A stretch of 64,000 bases of DNA, from contig NC_059550.1 in assembly GCF_905220415.1 (NCBI RefSeq), positions 4,590,501-4,654,500 of the forward strand. Reading direction: 5' to 3'. The notes under the pieces were generated by a model that was not told where the DNA came from, did no database searches, and worked only from the letters and a program-made list of their open reading frames with translations. A program made the position numbers and the translations under genes. Shown here piece by piece: positions 41,301 to 52,300 of this stretch; within the stretch, counting starts at the first letter, position 1; each line of letters starts with the position of its first letter. Source of the DNA: Colias croceus (lineage: Eukaryota; Arthropoda; Insecta; Lepidoptera; Pieridae).

Positions 41301-44300
41301 TACTAGGAAACATCCTACGGTGAGACATTGAAACACTATAAGAATTATACATATTTAACATAAGTAAACGTTTTTTGGTTAACTTGTTCTTTGTTTAGTT
41401 TTCGTCATAACTTTTAAAAAGTGATGTGCAACTAAAATTAAGCACGATAGGTACAACGATATAATATCTTCATGTAAGTAGGTAATCCATTTACATTTAG
41501 ACATAAAAGCCAAAATTTATCCTACATATTCATATATGTAATCAATTATCACGTAGAGAATATAAATATTTGGCTCAGAATAAGGCTCTTAAAAATCTCT
41601 ACATAACTTTTCAACGTAAGTACTAAGCTACATTTTCATTATATTTCTGAGGTCCTAAAATTATTAGATTGTTAAAAAAAGCCGTACTTCTACGTTTATA
41701 TTTAATATCTTATCTAAAGAAGACGTTTCTCGCAGAAGAACCTAATGTGGAACACCATCACGGTGCAGTACAACTCTTTAATCGAAGAGGAGTTGGACGA
41801 ACACTTCAAGGTCACGTGCGAATATGGATACGACTTCTGGAAAACTGTCACTTTTCCCTTTTTGGATGTAGAGTAAGTATTCTTATGTTTATTTACTTGT
41901 TTTTAAGTATGAGAACTATTGAGGGAATTGATAGGTATTTTAATTTTGCTGTCAGTGATCAGTGTATGAAAATTGCTAGAAGGTTTCAGTATTTTCAGTG
42001 AAGTAAGTTTTAATATTTTGCAGATACTGATAAGCTATAAATGTTAAAATGTTTGAAAATTTATTTGAATTCTTGACAGTTTACTTTAGTTCAGCCATTA
42101 GTTTTAAACATTTGGGTTGTACTCAATGCAGTAAAAATTTAGGACTCAGCTATGGCAAAGTCGGATAGTCTTCGACTCTATAGTTATATTAACCGTATAC
42201 CAATAATAGTTTAAGCTTTCACTGTTTTATTTTATGAAAGAAATGTAAACATCAAAAGCTACCGTAAACGTGTAAATTATGGTCGACATACAAATAAAAC
42301 ATACTTTTTAATGGTCAACAACTATTTGGCACACAAATGAAATACCTACTTCGATTTAACATGGATTGGGATGAAGTAGATTCAATAGGCACTGTTAAAA
42401 TGGAACTAATCGTATAGTGAAAGTATATTACCCACTAAGGCACGAACAAATGGACAGCATTAAATTTGTAGTTATTTATTTTATCGATTTGTGAGATTTG
42501 TTTGCATTAGCCTCGATTTTATAATCGACAATGATCCAGTGTATTAGTGTGTGGTGACCTCAAAAATGAATTTGTTTTACTTATTGTGAGATATGTATTG
42601 TGCAGTGGGAATTGGTTTAATTCGCGGTTTGGATAGAGTATACACTATATACAATTATTAAAGATTTTAGAGTTTCATTTTGAGATTAATTTGTTTTTTT
42701 TTTAACTAAAAATGGAGAGCGTAGCGTAGAGAATCTGGTTTATATTACATTACTGGGAAATTAAACGTTAATATTATTTATCAAAAGGGAACTGAGAAGT
42801 CGAAATTTAAACTTGATTGATGGAACAATGCAACAAGTCTTGATTTGTAAGGATTCGAAATGTTCGATAGCCTTTCTTCCGTCGTAGCTTTTCCACGTTA
42901 CGTCACATACTATTTTGCTCTATATTTATTCTTATTCCTGTCTAGGGTAGCGACAGGCAATCCTGTAGTATTCACGCTACAACCACCAGAGTGCTATATG
43001 GAGATAAGGTCCGGGTACGGCGCGAGCGGGGCCCGCGTGTCGGGGCCCGTGCGTGTGGGGGACCCGTTGACACTGCTCATTTATATGAGAAGTGCTTATG
43101 GTGAGTACTTCTGAATGTTATATTTCTCTATCGTAGTGATTGGTAAGCCCGTGTTGTTTACACTGCAATCACCAGAATGTTATGAAAATAAGGTCTGGGT
43201 ACCGCGCAAGCGACTTCAAATCGATTTGAATAAAATAGTAGGTTCTCAGATCCTTCAGGTGTTTTTAATGAAAATGAATTAAGTATATGTTTCTTGGTTT
43301 AGTCACAGATTAGAGAATAGTTACTTGTTTAGTTAAGGATGGTCGATTTATACTCAGATGAAGTTTACTTACCAATCGTCAGACGGTAGCAATATAGATA
43401 CATACACGCAAAATTAAAGGCAGCAATAATAAAGAAAGCTAATTAATAATTTATAAAGCAAATGTTTTACGGGACTAATTATAGGTATTAACTAAAGCAA
43501 GTTAATTGAAATGATACCAAGAAGTTCAATGCATCCCAAAATGATTGGCTACGGTGAGATGCAGCATTTTGGTTTCTAAGTATAATGAGATAACGTTAAA
43601 GTTGTCAGGAAAAAACCGTTTAAACTGCAAAGTGCAGTTACGTTTTGTTTTTAATTATTTGAGTGAATACAGTTGTTAAGCATTCTTGGTACATGGTGAA
43701 ATCAAGAAAAAACCAGTAAAAAATTCTATGAAGTCCCTTGGAATATATTGATTTATCTACTAACTAGCTTCCGCCCACGACTTTGTGCGTGCATCCCCAT
43801 TTTCGCAAGAATTTCGGGAAATCCTTTCTTAGGGGACGCCTACGTTACGACATCTATGCCAAATTTCAGCCCGATACGTCCAGTGGTTTGGGCTGTGCGT
43901 TGATAGATCACTATATCAGTCATCTTTGAGTTTTATATATATACTTAGATAAATATGCTTGAACCGGCTGAGATTTGTTCGTAAAGCGTGGTGTTGAAAC
44001 TATCGTGGGAAAGATGTAAAGATATTCCTTATGAAGCATTTGTCGGTTAATATCAATGCTAAAATCGACAGTGTTGCCTTGACGTGATCGTAACTGTAGG
44101 CATAGTAAGCACGTATTATGTATTTTTAGATTTTACACTTTTAACGGTCCTTATAATCTTGGAACGTTTGTAGGATGAACGATCAAATGTTTTTTTGCAG
44201 AAATTATTAAAACGTGCTCATATATCGTACACATACTTATTATCTCATCAACATATTTTGTTTTACAAATTTCAAATATTTAGCTAAGCTCCCCAGAACG

Positions 44301-47300
44301 ATTTTTCTTTGTAGAATTCTTAGATAACATTCCTGTTACCACTACCTACTATCTTTAACACGAATAACGTAGACAGATATTCATTTTCCCGTTTATTATA
44401 TTCAGATTGTAACGTAACAGAACATAAAATTTAATACGTAATCGTTACATGGCTCCATCGAAATCTCTATAATCAAGGGCGTAGGATTAACGGGTTGTTA
44501 TGCAGTGATCGCGTGCCGAAACTCTATCGCAAAAAGTTCATTGATCCGAACTATTGAATAGAATTAACAAAACAGTTGTGGATGGTTCGTTGATTGATAA
44601 ATGTGTCAGTATCGTCAAAGCGGTGAGCGATCTTGAGGGCTAATTGCTGGCATTCGACATGGATGGTAATGATCTAACAGTGAATGGAAATAGTTCATTA
44701 GGGACAGTCACGCTCCGGTCGGATCATATTGCTCTTTCCTGATTTTTATATCGTCGATAAATTTAATTAGTTGGCAAGGAAAAATTTAATGTTGACAAGC
44801 AGAATTTTCCCTATTATGTGGTAATGCGAATTTTTTCAATTACATTAATTATTAACTTAAAAGGCACCAACCTTTATTGTAAATAGAAAATTAAAAACGG
44901 AATAAGTACACAGATTTTTTGTAATTCATAAAAAAATAACTCCCTTAAATCTCATCAAAAGCTGCCACTTGTTACTGTGTTTCCGAAATCAATTCATTTT
45001 TTTAAGATCATTGGCCCCAGAATAAATTATTATCTGTTTTGTTGTTACAATAATCAAAATTTATTTACAGATGGATTTGACATAGTGGTGAACGATTGTT
45101 TCGCACACAACGGAGCCGCAAAGAGAATTCAACTTATAGATGAATATGGGTAAGAGTCAATCAATCATAATATCATCTTTTCGAAAACTCCAATTAGAAA
45201 AATATATAAAATATAACTGAATTCTGCTTCAATTTATATTTTTGATTTTATGGCATTCAAATGCTTTATAAATATAAATTTATAAAGAATAGAAAAAATT
45301 CGATCACGAGGCGGGACTCGAACCCGCATCCTTTTGCGCCATTCCGGGGCGGATGCCTCACCAACTCAGCCACTCGTGACTTTCAGTTTTATGTGTCTGA
45401 AGGGACACACCGCGCGCCATCTATTGAGATGATTAACAACCATTTCAACCAATATGAAGCACTTTTCAGTCGAGGGCGGGTCACGAGTGGCTGAGTTGGT
45501 GAGGCATCCGCCTCGGAATGGCGCGAAAGGATGCGGGTTCGAGTCCCGCCTCGTGATCGAATTTTTTCTATTCTTTATAAATTTATAAATTCTGCTTCGT
45601 CATTTAGTTTATCGCTCTTCAAACGCAGTACATAATTCCTCCCTACAATTAATTCATATAGACGACACAAAGACCGTTTCCATGTCCTTAAACTGTATCT
45701 TTTCAGTTGCAACGTGTATGAAATGATGTTGGTGAGGCTGATGATTATGATGATTATGACCACTTCAATATATTTAATGAACAATTGTTCATTCTTGTTC
45801 ATTCTGGAATTCCAGATGTCCAGTGGACGACAAGCTGATATCCCGATTCCGCGGCTCGTGGTCTGAGGCCGGCGTGTTCGAGACGCAAGTGTTCGCGTAC
45901 ATGAAGACGTTCCGCTTTACCGGATCGCCCGCGCTCTATATAGAATGTGACGTGCGCATGTGCCATGGAAGATGTCCCGTGAGTTGTTCATTAACTGACA
46001 TATTACTTGCTGACAACTGGATATACAGAAATTACTACTCGCTTACTATCCTTAGAACCCACAGATCTAGTTGTGCTAGATCCGTGTTAGAACCTGTGCT
46101 AGAACCTTCACTTTGACAACTGTTAGGCTGAGTGCTTCAGATCTGATTGTTCAATCGCTGCCATGCCAGTGGGGTAGCACGATACTGATATGTACATACT
46201 AATCCTATTCTGCGGTATATCGCAATACTAATAGAAAAATATAATTTTTCCGGTTACAGCTGTTTCTACTGACGCAACATGATACTGATGAATCAGTACT
46301 GATTAGTGCCACAGAGAGATAGAATAGATATAAGTGTTCAGTCACCTATACGATGACACTGATAAGTTATAAACGTCCAGAGGCAGCCGTTCCACTGGTG
46401 CAACATGATAATGATTAACCAGTGGTGTTAATTATTGTCAAATGCGTTTATTATTGTTCAGTGTCACGTACATATAGCATATTATTAATAATTAATAATC
46501 CATTAATTTATTCAAGTAACCAGGACTCATTTTGTTAGTAACAATTAATAACTTAAAAATTATGTTAGTAAAATACAATTTATTATAACTGATAGAAATG
46601 CACTCCACCGCTACAAAGCTATCAAGGAAGCAGACAGTTTGCAGCAGTGGTTTACATACCAGCAGTCGAGCCGACTCGCTATACAGCGCATGATTACATT
46701 GGCATTACATTGGGATTGTTGCCCAGCTATCTATCTATACGATGTTACTGATTAGTAATATCTTTCTAGTCGCAGCCGTGCCACTGGCGCAACATGAAGA
46801 GCGTGCAGCGGCGAGCGGCGGAGGCGAGCGCGCACGTGGCGCCGCGCCTCTCGGAGAACGTGTCGCTGTTCCAGTCGCTGCGCGTGCTGCAGGAGGGCGA
46901 GGAGGACGACGAGTACACGCGGGCTGGTGAGTGGACGTGGGAGTGTGTGTTGCGAACTATAAGGGAGTGTGTGTGTAGATTAGTCTTTTTACAGGGGCGT
47001 GCGGCAGTGCCTGCTGTCCGCTGGAATATGTGTGTAGTGATTATAGAGGAGAGTGTGGGCGTAAAGGGACTGTGGATGGTATGACTATGGGAGAGCTGGT
47101 TTGTTTGGACACTGGACTGGTGGTATATTATGTGAATAATGCATAATAGTTTTAGTCCTGGGTTTTGCTTGTGTGGTTTCAACTATAAGAACATTCCGGC
47201 GAAATATCTTGTGCCAAATTTATTACAGATCCATTTTTTATTAAAAACGTATCAAATAATTAAGAAACCGTTTAATAAACAAAAAGTAACATTTACACTT

Positions 47301-47554
47301 TGTCGAACTCGAAAGAAGAAGAAAACCTTATAAATCTGTGTTCAAGTTACATTTTCGAATAAACTTTTGTTCCCACAGCTGCAGAAGGCCAAACGTGCAT
47401 GAAGACGTCCGCTCTGTCCGCTCTATTCGCGTCTTGTGGCGCGGTAGTGTGCGCACTGGTAGCGGCGTTGCTACTGGCGGCGCGTCGCTGCGGGCGCCGG
47501 GGGGGGGACGCGCCGCACCACGCGTACGTGCCGCATAAGGGACGGATCAAGTAG
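29355..47554 (+). CDS. ZP-domain (cuticlin-like) apical matrix protein, complete (13 exons)
   Basis: Exons 29355-29371, 34596-34629, 34878-35009, 35299-35346, 39341-39482, 40185-40268, 41186-41319, 41736-41872, 42946-43100, 45071-45149, 45816-45978, 46770-46926 and 47379-47554 join in frame and give 485 residues. Residues 1-22 are a signal peptide (core LVFLCSLLLIN) with a likely cut after AASA. Residues 23-124 form an acidic, then Arg/Pro-rich spacer. The ZP domain spans about 127-383. Four ZP-N cysteines sit in AEC, DPDC, NRCG and KVTC. ZP-C cysteines sit in PPEC, VNDC, YGCP, YIEC, RMCHGRC and QPC. A dibasic QRRA at 388-391 may be the release cleavage site. About 438-462 is a membrane anchor, followed by a short basic tail. 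Such proteins polymerise in insect apical and cuticular matrix. I cannot place it in a named Drosophila subgroup; no PAN domain is present. Intron 1 is 5.2 kb. Confidence 0.88.
30383..30616 (+). mobile_element. MITE with AACCGACTT inverted ends
   Basis: About 234 bp bounded by AACCGACTT and its reverse complement AAGTCGGTT. It contains GGAGGAGGTTATCAATTCGG and ATTTTATGAGCATTTTTGTC, which I recall from a short repeat common in Lepidoptera. No coding capacity. Confidence 0.7.
31004..31224 (-). mobile_element. tRNA-derived SINE with 8-bp target duplication
   Basis: Read on the minus strand, the head has pol III promoter boxes: TGGTACAGTGGTTGACGC (A box-like) and GGGTTCGATTTCC (B box). A tRNA-unrelated body follows and ends near CACTAGGGGACATGGGAC. 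The direct repeat AGTTTAAA flanks it at 30996-31003 and 31225-31232, which fits retrotransposition. It lies antisense in intron 1 of the ZP gene. Confidence 0.75.
31797..31958 (+). repeat. short interspersed element with inverted ends (copy B)
   Basis: Same family as 5415-5578 in the opposite orientation. AAGCTATTGCATGC near the left and GCTATGCAATAGCTT at the right are inverted. The shared core includes TCGGAGTGGGGAGCGTGAGG and TCGGTCCCCGCGCTCAAGGC. Non-coding. Confidence 0.65.
33295..33345 (+). repeat. short motif shared with 45242-45290
   Basis: TTTTATGGCATTAAAATGCT followed by a TTATGAATATAAATTT run matches the segment just left of the inverted SINE pair at 45284. It contains a GCATTnAAATGC palindrome. 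It is probably a fragment of an uncharacterised repeat. Confidence 0.4.
35347..39340. other. fourth intron of the ZP gene
   Basis: A 4-kb AT-rich intron with no supported gene. A short imperfect repeat built from CTAGCATTATTTATTAT-like units lies at 39222-39318, immediately before the acceptor of exon 5. Confidence 0.55.
43133..43216 (+). pseudogene. decayed copy of ZP exon 9
   Basis: Just 32 bp after exon 9 (42946-43100), the sequence repeats the first half of that exon about 186 bp further on. GGTAAGCCCGTGTTGTTTAC and CACCAGAATGTTATGA stand against GGCAATCCTGTAGTATTCAC and CACCAGAGTGCTATATGG. The encoded GxPVxFTLQxPECY core survives. A 2-nt deletion then shifts the frame, so it cannot replace exon 9. 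Confidence 0.75.
43764..43950 (-). repeat. CTAG-ended interspersed repeat, diverged copy
   Basis: Starts CTAGCTTCCGCCCACGACTT and continues through CCAAATTTCAGCCCGATACG. It has the same general plan as 20732-20914 but is more diverged. It lies in intron 9 of the ZP gene. Confidence 0.55.
45284..45380 (-). mobile_element. tRNA-like SINE head, left arm of inverted pair
   Basis: On the minus strand it reads GTCACGAGTGGCTGAGTTGG (A box) and later GCGGGTTCGAGTCCCGC (T arm and B box). A 7-bp acceptor-type stem TCACGAG/CTCGTGA closes it. A GGA sits in the anticodon position, suggesting descent from a serine tRNA, but the conserved T33 is missing. It mirrors 45480-45576 with only a few mismatches. 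Confidence 0.6.
45480..45576 (+). mobile_element. tRNA-like SINE head, right arm of inverted pair
   Basis: Plus-strand copy of the tRNA-like unit, with the same stem, A box and B box, followed by ATTTTTTCTATTCTTTATAA, which also mirrors the left arm. The 97-bp arms flank a 99-bp spacer in intron 10 of the ZP gene. Confidence 0.6.
46346..46408 (+). pseudogene. decayed copy of the ZP exon 12 splice acceptor and first codons
   Basis: 63 bp aligns without net gap to 46735-46797, which spans the end of intron 11 and the start of exon 12. CTATACGATG, an AG acceptor and GGCAGCCGTTCCACTGGTGC match CTATACGATG, the true acceptor and CGCAGCCGTGCCACTGGCGC. Translated in the exon frame it reads RQPFHWCNM instead of SQPCHWRNM, and it meets a stop eight codons later. 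Weaker echoes occur near 46150 and 46260. Confidence 0.7.
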
Positions 47555-47569
47555 TTGGAAGGTATAGTG

Positions 47570-47661
47570 GTGTAGATTGGCCTTTATGTAAAATCTGAAT
47601 AAATAAAGTTGTATGGTGTAGATTGGCTTTTGCATTACATCTGTATAAATAAAGTAGTCTG
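47570..47661 (+). terminator. tandemly duplicated poly(A) cassette of the ZP gene
   Basis: Two 46-bp units start at 47570 and 47616, both opening GTGTAGATTGGC and both containing ATAAATAAAG. The gene therefore has two successive poly(A) signals, starting 15 bp after its stop codon. Confidence 0.7.
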
Positions 47662-48418
47662 TGTTGTGCGTCTTTATGCCACATAAATTGCGTACTATAT
47701 GTTAGACCTACACTTAAATACTTACAAGGGATGCATGAATGTGGATAATTCTTGAGACATTTGGCACTTATCAAATAGATTATAGAATATGTTAAATCGC
47801 CAATATGCACAAGTTACATTTTAAATAGATTTGTCATGTGATAAATAATGTATTTTATTTAATGCAACTATTGTACTATTGTAATAGTGATGATTTGATT
47901 AAATAGCTCTAAAATCGAAAGAAAATTGTGAGCAAAAATTTGTAACGACTGAAAAACATTCATGTATAAGACGGATTTTAATGTTAAGATATTCGATATC
48001 TTTTACAAGGTAAACTTTGTACCTACCTAAAAGTAATGGTATATTATTTTGTACAATGTTTATTATCACATTGAAGACAAATTGTGAGGATTTATATTTT
48101 TTACTTTAATATAAAATATGTCTCCTCCTGTATGTCTTTTTAAAAATTAATAAAATTTGTGTATTAGAAATTAAACCATTCTTAATGTACCGAGCATTTA
48201 GCGAAGATATTTAGTATAGAACCCGTTTTATGGGTACAATGATATGAATAAATCAAACTCATTAAGTTTAAGTAAGTTAAGTAGAAATAAGTATTTATAA
48301 TTATTCTAAGGTGATAATCAAGTGTAAATATTATTCTTAAGATACTTTAATTTATACTTTTATAATGATAAAATATAAATAAAGTGATATGAAAACAATA
48401 TTCTCGTTTTATTTAAAA
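47662..48418. other. intergenic DNA between convergent ZP and SETD3-like genes
   Basis: AT-rich; no gene seen. A further AATAAA near 48378 might serve a longer ZP transcript. The remainder up to the SETD3-like stop at 49376 is mostly the duplicated repeat described next. Confidence 0.5.
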
Positions 48419-48720
48419 CTAGCTTTCCGCCCGCAGCTTCGCCCACCCAGTCAAAGAAAAACCCGCATATTTCCCGTTCCCGTGGGATTTCCGGGATAAA
48501 ACCTATCCTCTTTCCCGGGGTAGAAAGTAGCCTATGTCCTTTCTCGGGTATCAAAATATCTCTATACCAAATTTCATGCAAATTGGTTCTGTAGTTAAGG
48601 CGTGTATTGTATTGAGTAACAGACAGACAGAGTTACTTTCGCATTTATAATATTAAGTATGGATTTAAAATGCCCCTAGGATACCGTAACGTTGCAGTTG
48701 GCACCAATTTTATAGTAACA
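48419..48720 (-). repeat. interspersed repeat plus flank, tandem unit 1
   Basis: CTAGCTTTCCGCCCGCAGCT through GCATTTATAATATTAAGTAT is a copy of the CTAG-ended repeat. It is followed by 56 bp of flank (TTTAAAATGCCCCTAGGATA onward) that recurs after unit 2. Confidence 0.75.
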
Positions 48721-48962
48721 CTAGCTTTCCGCCCGCGTTTTCAAATAAAACCCGTTCCCGTAGGATTTCCGGGATAAAACCTATCCTATGTCCTTTCTCG
48801 GGTATCAAAATATCTCTATACCAAATTTCATGCAAATTGGTTCTGTAGTTAAGGCGTGATTGAGTAACAGACAGAGAGAGTTACTTTCGCATTTATAATA
48901 TTAAGTATTCATTTAAAATGCCCCTGGGATACCGTAACGTTGGCACCAATTTTATAGTAACA
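48721..48962 (-). repeat. interspersed repeat plus flank, tandem unit 2
   Basis: The same repeat and flank as unit 1, with an internal deletion of about 60 bp. The flank TTTAAAATGCCCCTGGGATA and the terminal TTTTATAGTAACA are again present, which shows duplication after insertion. Confidence 0.75.
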
Positions 48963-49375
48963 TGTATGGAAATATACATATTATTATAAGCGACTACGAA
49001 AAACAAAAAATCATTGAAAACAATAATACTATTGGTACATTACATAGTTTAACTAAATATTGGACTAACATAACAGAACATCTTTCTTCTCTTTCTATGT
49101 AAAAGAACATCTTTGTATTAACGCATACATAACGAATTTTATTGAATAAAGGGTTGAGGTTTCTGTCAATGAAACACAGCTTATTAAAACAACATGTATA
49201 TTAAAAATTCATAAAGCAGTCACACAATAAAGTAACAAAATGCCAGCATTACACATAAAAGGTAACAAAAAAAATTTGTAAAAGAATACTGCTATGATTT
49301 GTTAAAAAATATTAAATTCGACATAATAAAAATTATTACATGATTAATTCTTATATTAATAATCGATTTACTAAT

Positions 49376-52300
49376 TTAACTATTTTCTTTCTTCGGTGGG
49401 AGTGTTTCTAAAACAGAATTCAAGTACTTGATGGCACACTCTAACATTTGTACTTCACAGTCCTTGAGGAGTTTTATATTCTTCCTGAAATAAAAAAAAA
49501 AATAGTTAACATTTATAGACTTAGCCATATCAACAAATTGTTGATCAACATCAATAGTAGTTAATCATTTGTAATATACATTTTTGCTTAACAAAATAAA
49601 CTAGTGTTATAGTTCAGGATACATCGCCCATTTTTGCAAGTGCCTACTCTGCCCTGATAACAAAGAATGCAGTAATCGACATTTTTGGGATTTTTACTTT
49701 TTGCAAGAAATGGGATCCCAAGGGGTTTATTAACATAAAAAAAAAATAATTTCATAAAAAAAGTACCCGGAAGTATGTTTTTTAGCTACCGATTTTTGCA
49801 GTACTTACATGAAAACTATATCAATGATAAGAAAAAACGCCGTATTAAACATGTGCTAAAAAATAATGCAGTTATTGTTAAGATACCCTAAAACAAAGTG
49901 CAGTAATAGCCATTACTGTAACATTTTATTCTAGTGTCTGTAGACCAATTGCTACGTCAAAACGCAGTTCTCCACATTACTGCATTTGTGTGTAGTAAAA
50001 GTTCGCGAGATCGTAACCGTACGATACAGTGCTGCGTTTTGTTGAAGCAAATCTGTGCGTCGTCGTCGTTCGGTGAAGTGAGACGTGCGGCACGTGTGCA
50101 AAATTTTGGTGAGTTGTTATACATTAAAGTCTATCTTTATATATATTGTATTATGTATTACATAGTAACTATCAAGCTAATTTTCCGTTTGTAGCTTTAT
50201 TTTGATGAGACGCCCAATAATTTCGTGTACGAAAGTCTCGATTGTGGTAGCTAACAGAGATAACAAGGATAAAAATTTTTGATTTGATGGTTCTCAATTT
50301 ATATTTATTACTAACTGATTTTTTTTTGTTCAATCTCAAGATAATTACCTAAATTATTCGAAAAAATATTTGTCCTACAAAATCTATGGTTCGTTCAAAG
50401 AGTCCCCCTTTCCAAAGTGTATCGATAACGAGGTCATCATAAATGATTACTAACAAGCTGATTTTTTTGTTTTCACTTAGTTAATGTTTATATAATTCAA
50501 CAGACATATTGTCCTACAAATTGCGTAATAAATATTTGAGAACCATCAAATCAAAAAATTTTATCCTTGTTATCTCTGTTAGCTACCACAATCGAGAGTT
50601 TCGTACACGAAATTATTCGGTGTCTCATCAAAATAAAGCTACAAACGGAAAATCAGCTTGATAGTAGTCACTTGCAAAAATGGGCGATGTATCCTGAACT
50701 ATTAGACGTAACTTTTGATTTAATATTTTTGTGTATGAATAGTTGTCAATATAGTGGTCACTATTTCCTGTCAAAACATGTTTAGCTGTCGCATACTATA
50801 AAAAGCCGCTTTCCTTTGACTCGTGGCGCATTCGTACAAATCGTGCCTAGGGGCTCGGACGTTGTTTATACGACGTTCGACCCAACTACCCTCACTTTGC
50901 TAATAGTCGTTGACTTGCTGCGATTTGTTATCAACTATCTACATCAAGTAGCTGTGTAGAATCGCAGAACATTCTTATTACACTCAAACTAATATTTAAT
51001 CCGGCCTCCCGTGTAATTTCTAATACTAGCATATTAAACTGTGTGTGTTGAATGTTAAATATGTACTAATTAGTGGCCTTATACCATGACCATAATATGA
51101 CCAAAAGAATATTCTGGTAGCAACACTATGGATAGATACAGCAACATATAAACAAAATATCTATTAAAAATATAAGCAAAAATCTACCATATGCGGAATC
51201 TTATACTAAATAGTCAGTCAATCAGTCAGTCAGCAATTTTTCCTATCCATTTTCTCTTACCTATTCAAATTAGCAGCCTCTTCCTTGTTCTCCAATTTCT
51301 TATAAGCCGCCATTAACAGTTCACATCGAGTCAGCAGATATTTGTAAGAACGACCATCGATATCAACACCAACTTCTTCTGCACTAACCACTTCTGAAGA
51401 CACCAAGTCACCGGGTAGACCGTTTTGCATCCATTTCTCCAGTTCCTCTAAAAATGAAAAAAAAAAACTTTATGTTATTGGTTTATCTGAGTAAAAAAAT
51501 AATTATAGTAAATTAATGGAAATGGATTGAGCTTTCTCAAGATGAGGGATTTTTTAACATATATTTATGGAAATGTTATGGAAAATGATTGATGTAATGG
51601 AATGAATTGAAGATATTAGACACTTTAAATTGAATAAATGAGAATGGTTAAGCTTTAGTTATCAATAATGGTATTTTTTCAAGAATTATTGTGCTATGAT
51701 GAATCAAAAGGAGGTATGAAGCAAAAGGAGGAAAAACATTTTTGCCTTTTTTTTACAACAATGAAAAAACCATACCTTTATTCATATTAAATATCCGTAT
51801 AAACGACAGCAATTCGGGGCTGATTGGGTTTTCTTTCTTATACAACTTGTAATGCGTCAGATTTGCGAGGCCCAGTTTCTTCAGTAGCGTCATTTTAGCC
51901 TCTCGTAAGGGGTCGCTGTTGCTCACTCCCAGAGCCAGGGAAAGAGAATCGTATTCGTTGTTTGGGTACACAAAACTATAAAAAAATATATTAATTGTTA
52001 GATCCATATTTATTTGGAGTAATTAATTATGAATCATTTCAGTAGCAATATGAAATGAGACTTTTTTAAGCAACTGACGAATTCACAATTATAAAAACAG
52101 ACATTGGACAAAGAGTTTGTTTTATTGATAATAAATTGATATATATTTTAGGCATTTCCTAATTTTTACTATCAATAGACATACCTTACATTTAGTTTTT
52201 GATTACCTAAGACTTATATAAATATATAGCAGTAATTAATATAGATAAAAATATTACAATAAGTCATTATACTTATTTTTAGCTATAAAATATATAGGAA

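Noticed and set aside
45480..45556. Functional serine tRNA gene
   Set aside because: The T33 position and part of the anticodon stem do not fit, and an inverted second copy with shared tails points to a SINE-type repeat.
46794..47084. 96-codon open frame overlapping ZP exon 12
   Set aside because: It is the exon frame read through the donor at 46927 into the intron; the spliced model gives the expected membrane anchor in exon 13.
50780..50900. TATA-like ACTATAAAAAGCCGC with nearby CG-rich sequence as a promoter
   Set aside because: It sits in the last intron of the SETD3-like gene with no downstream open frame. It is more likely a repeat fragment.
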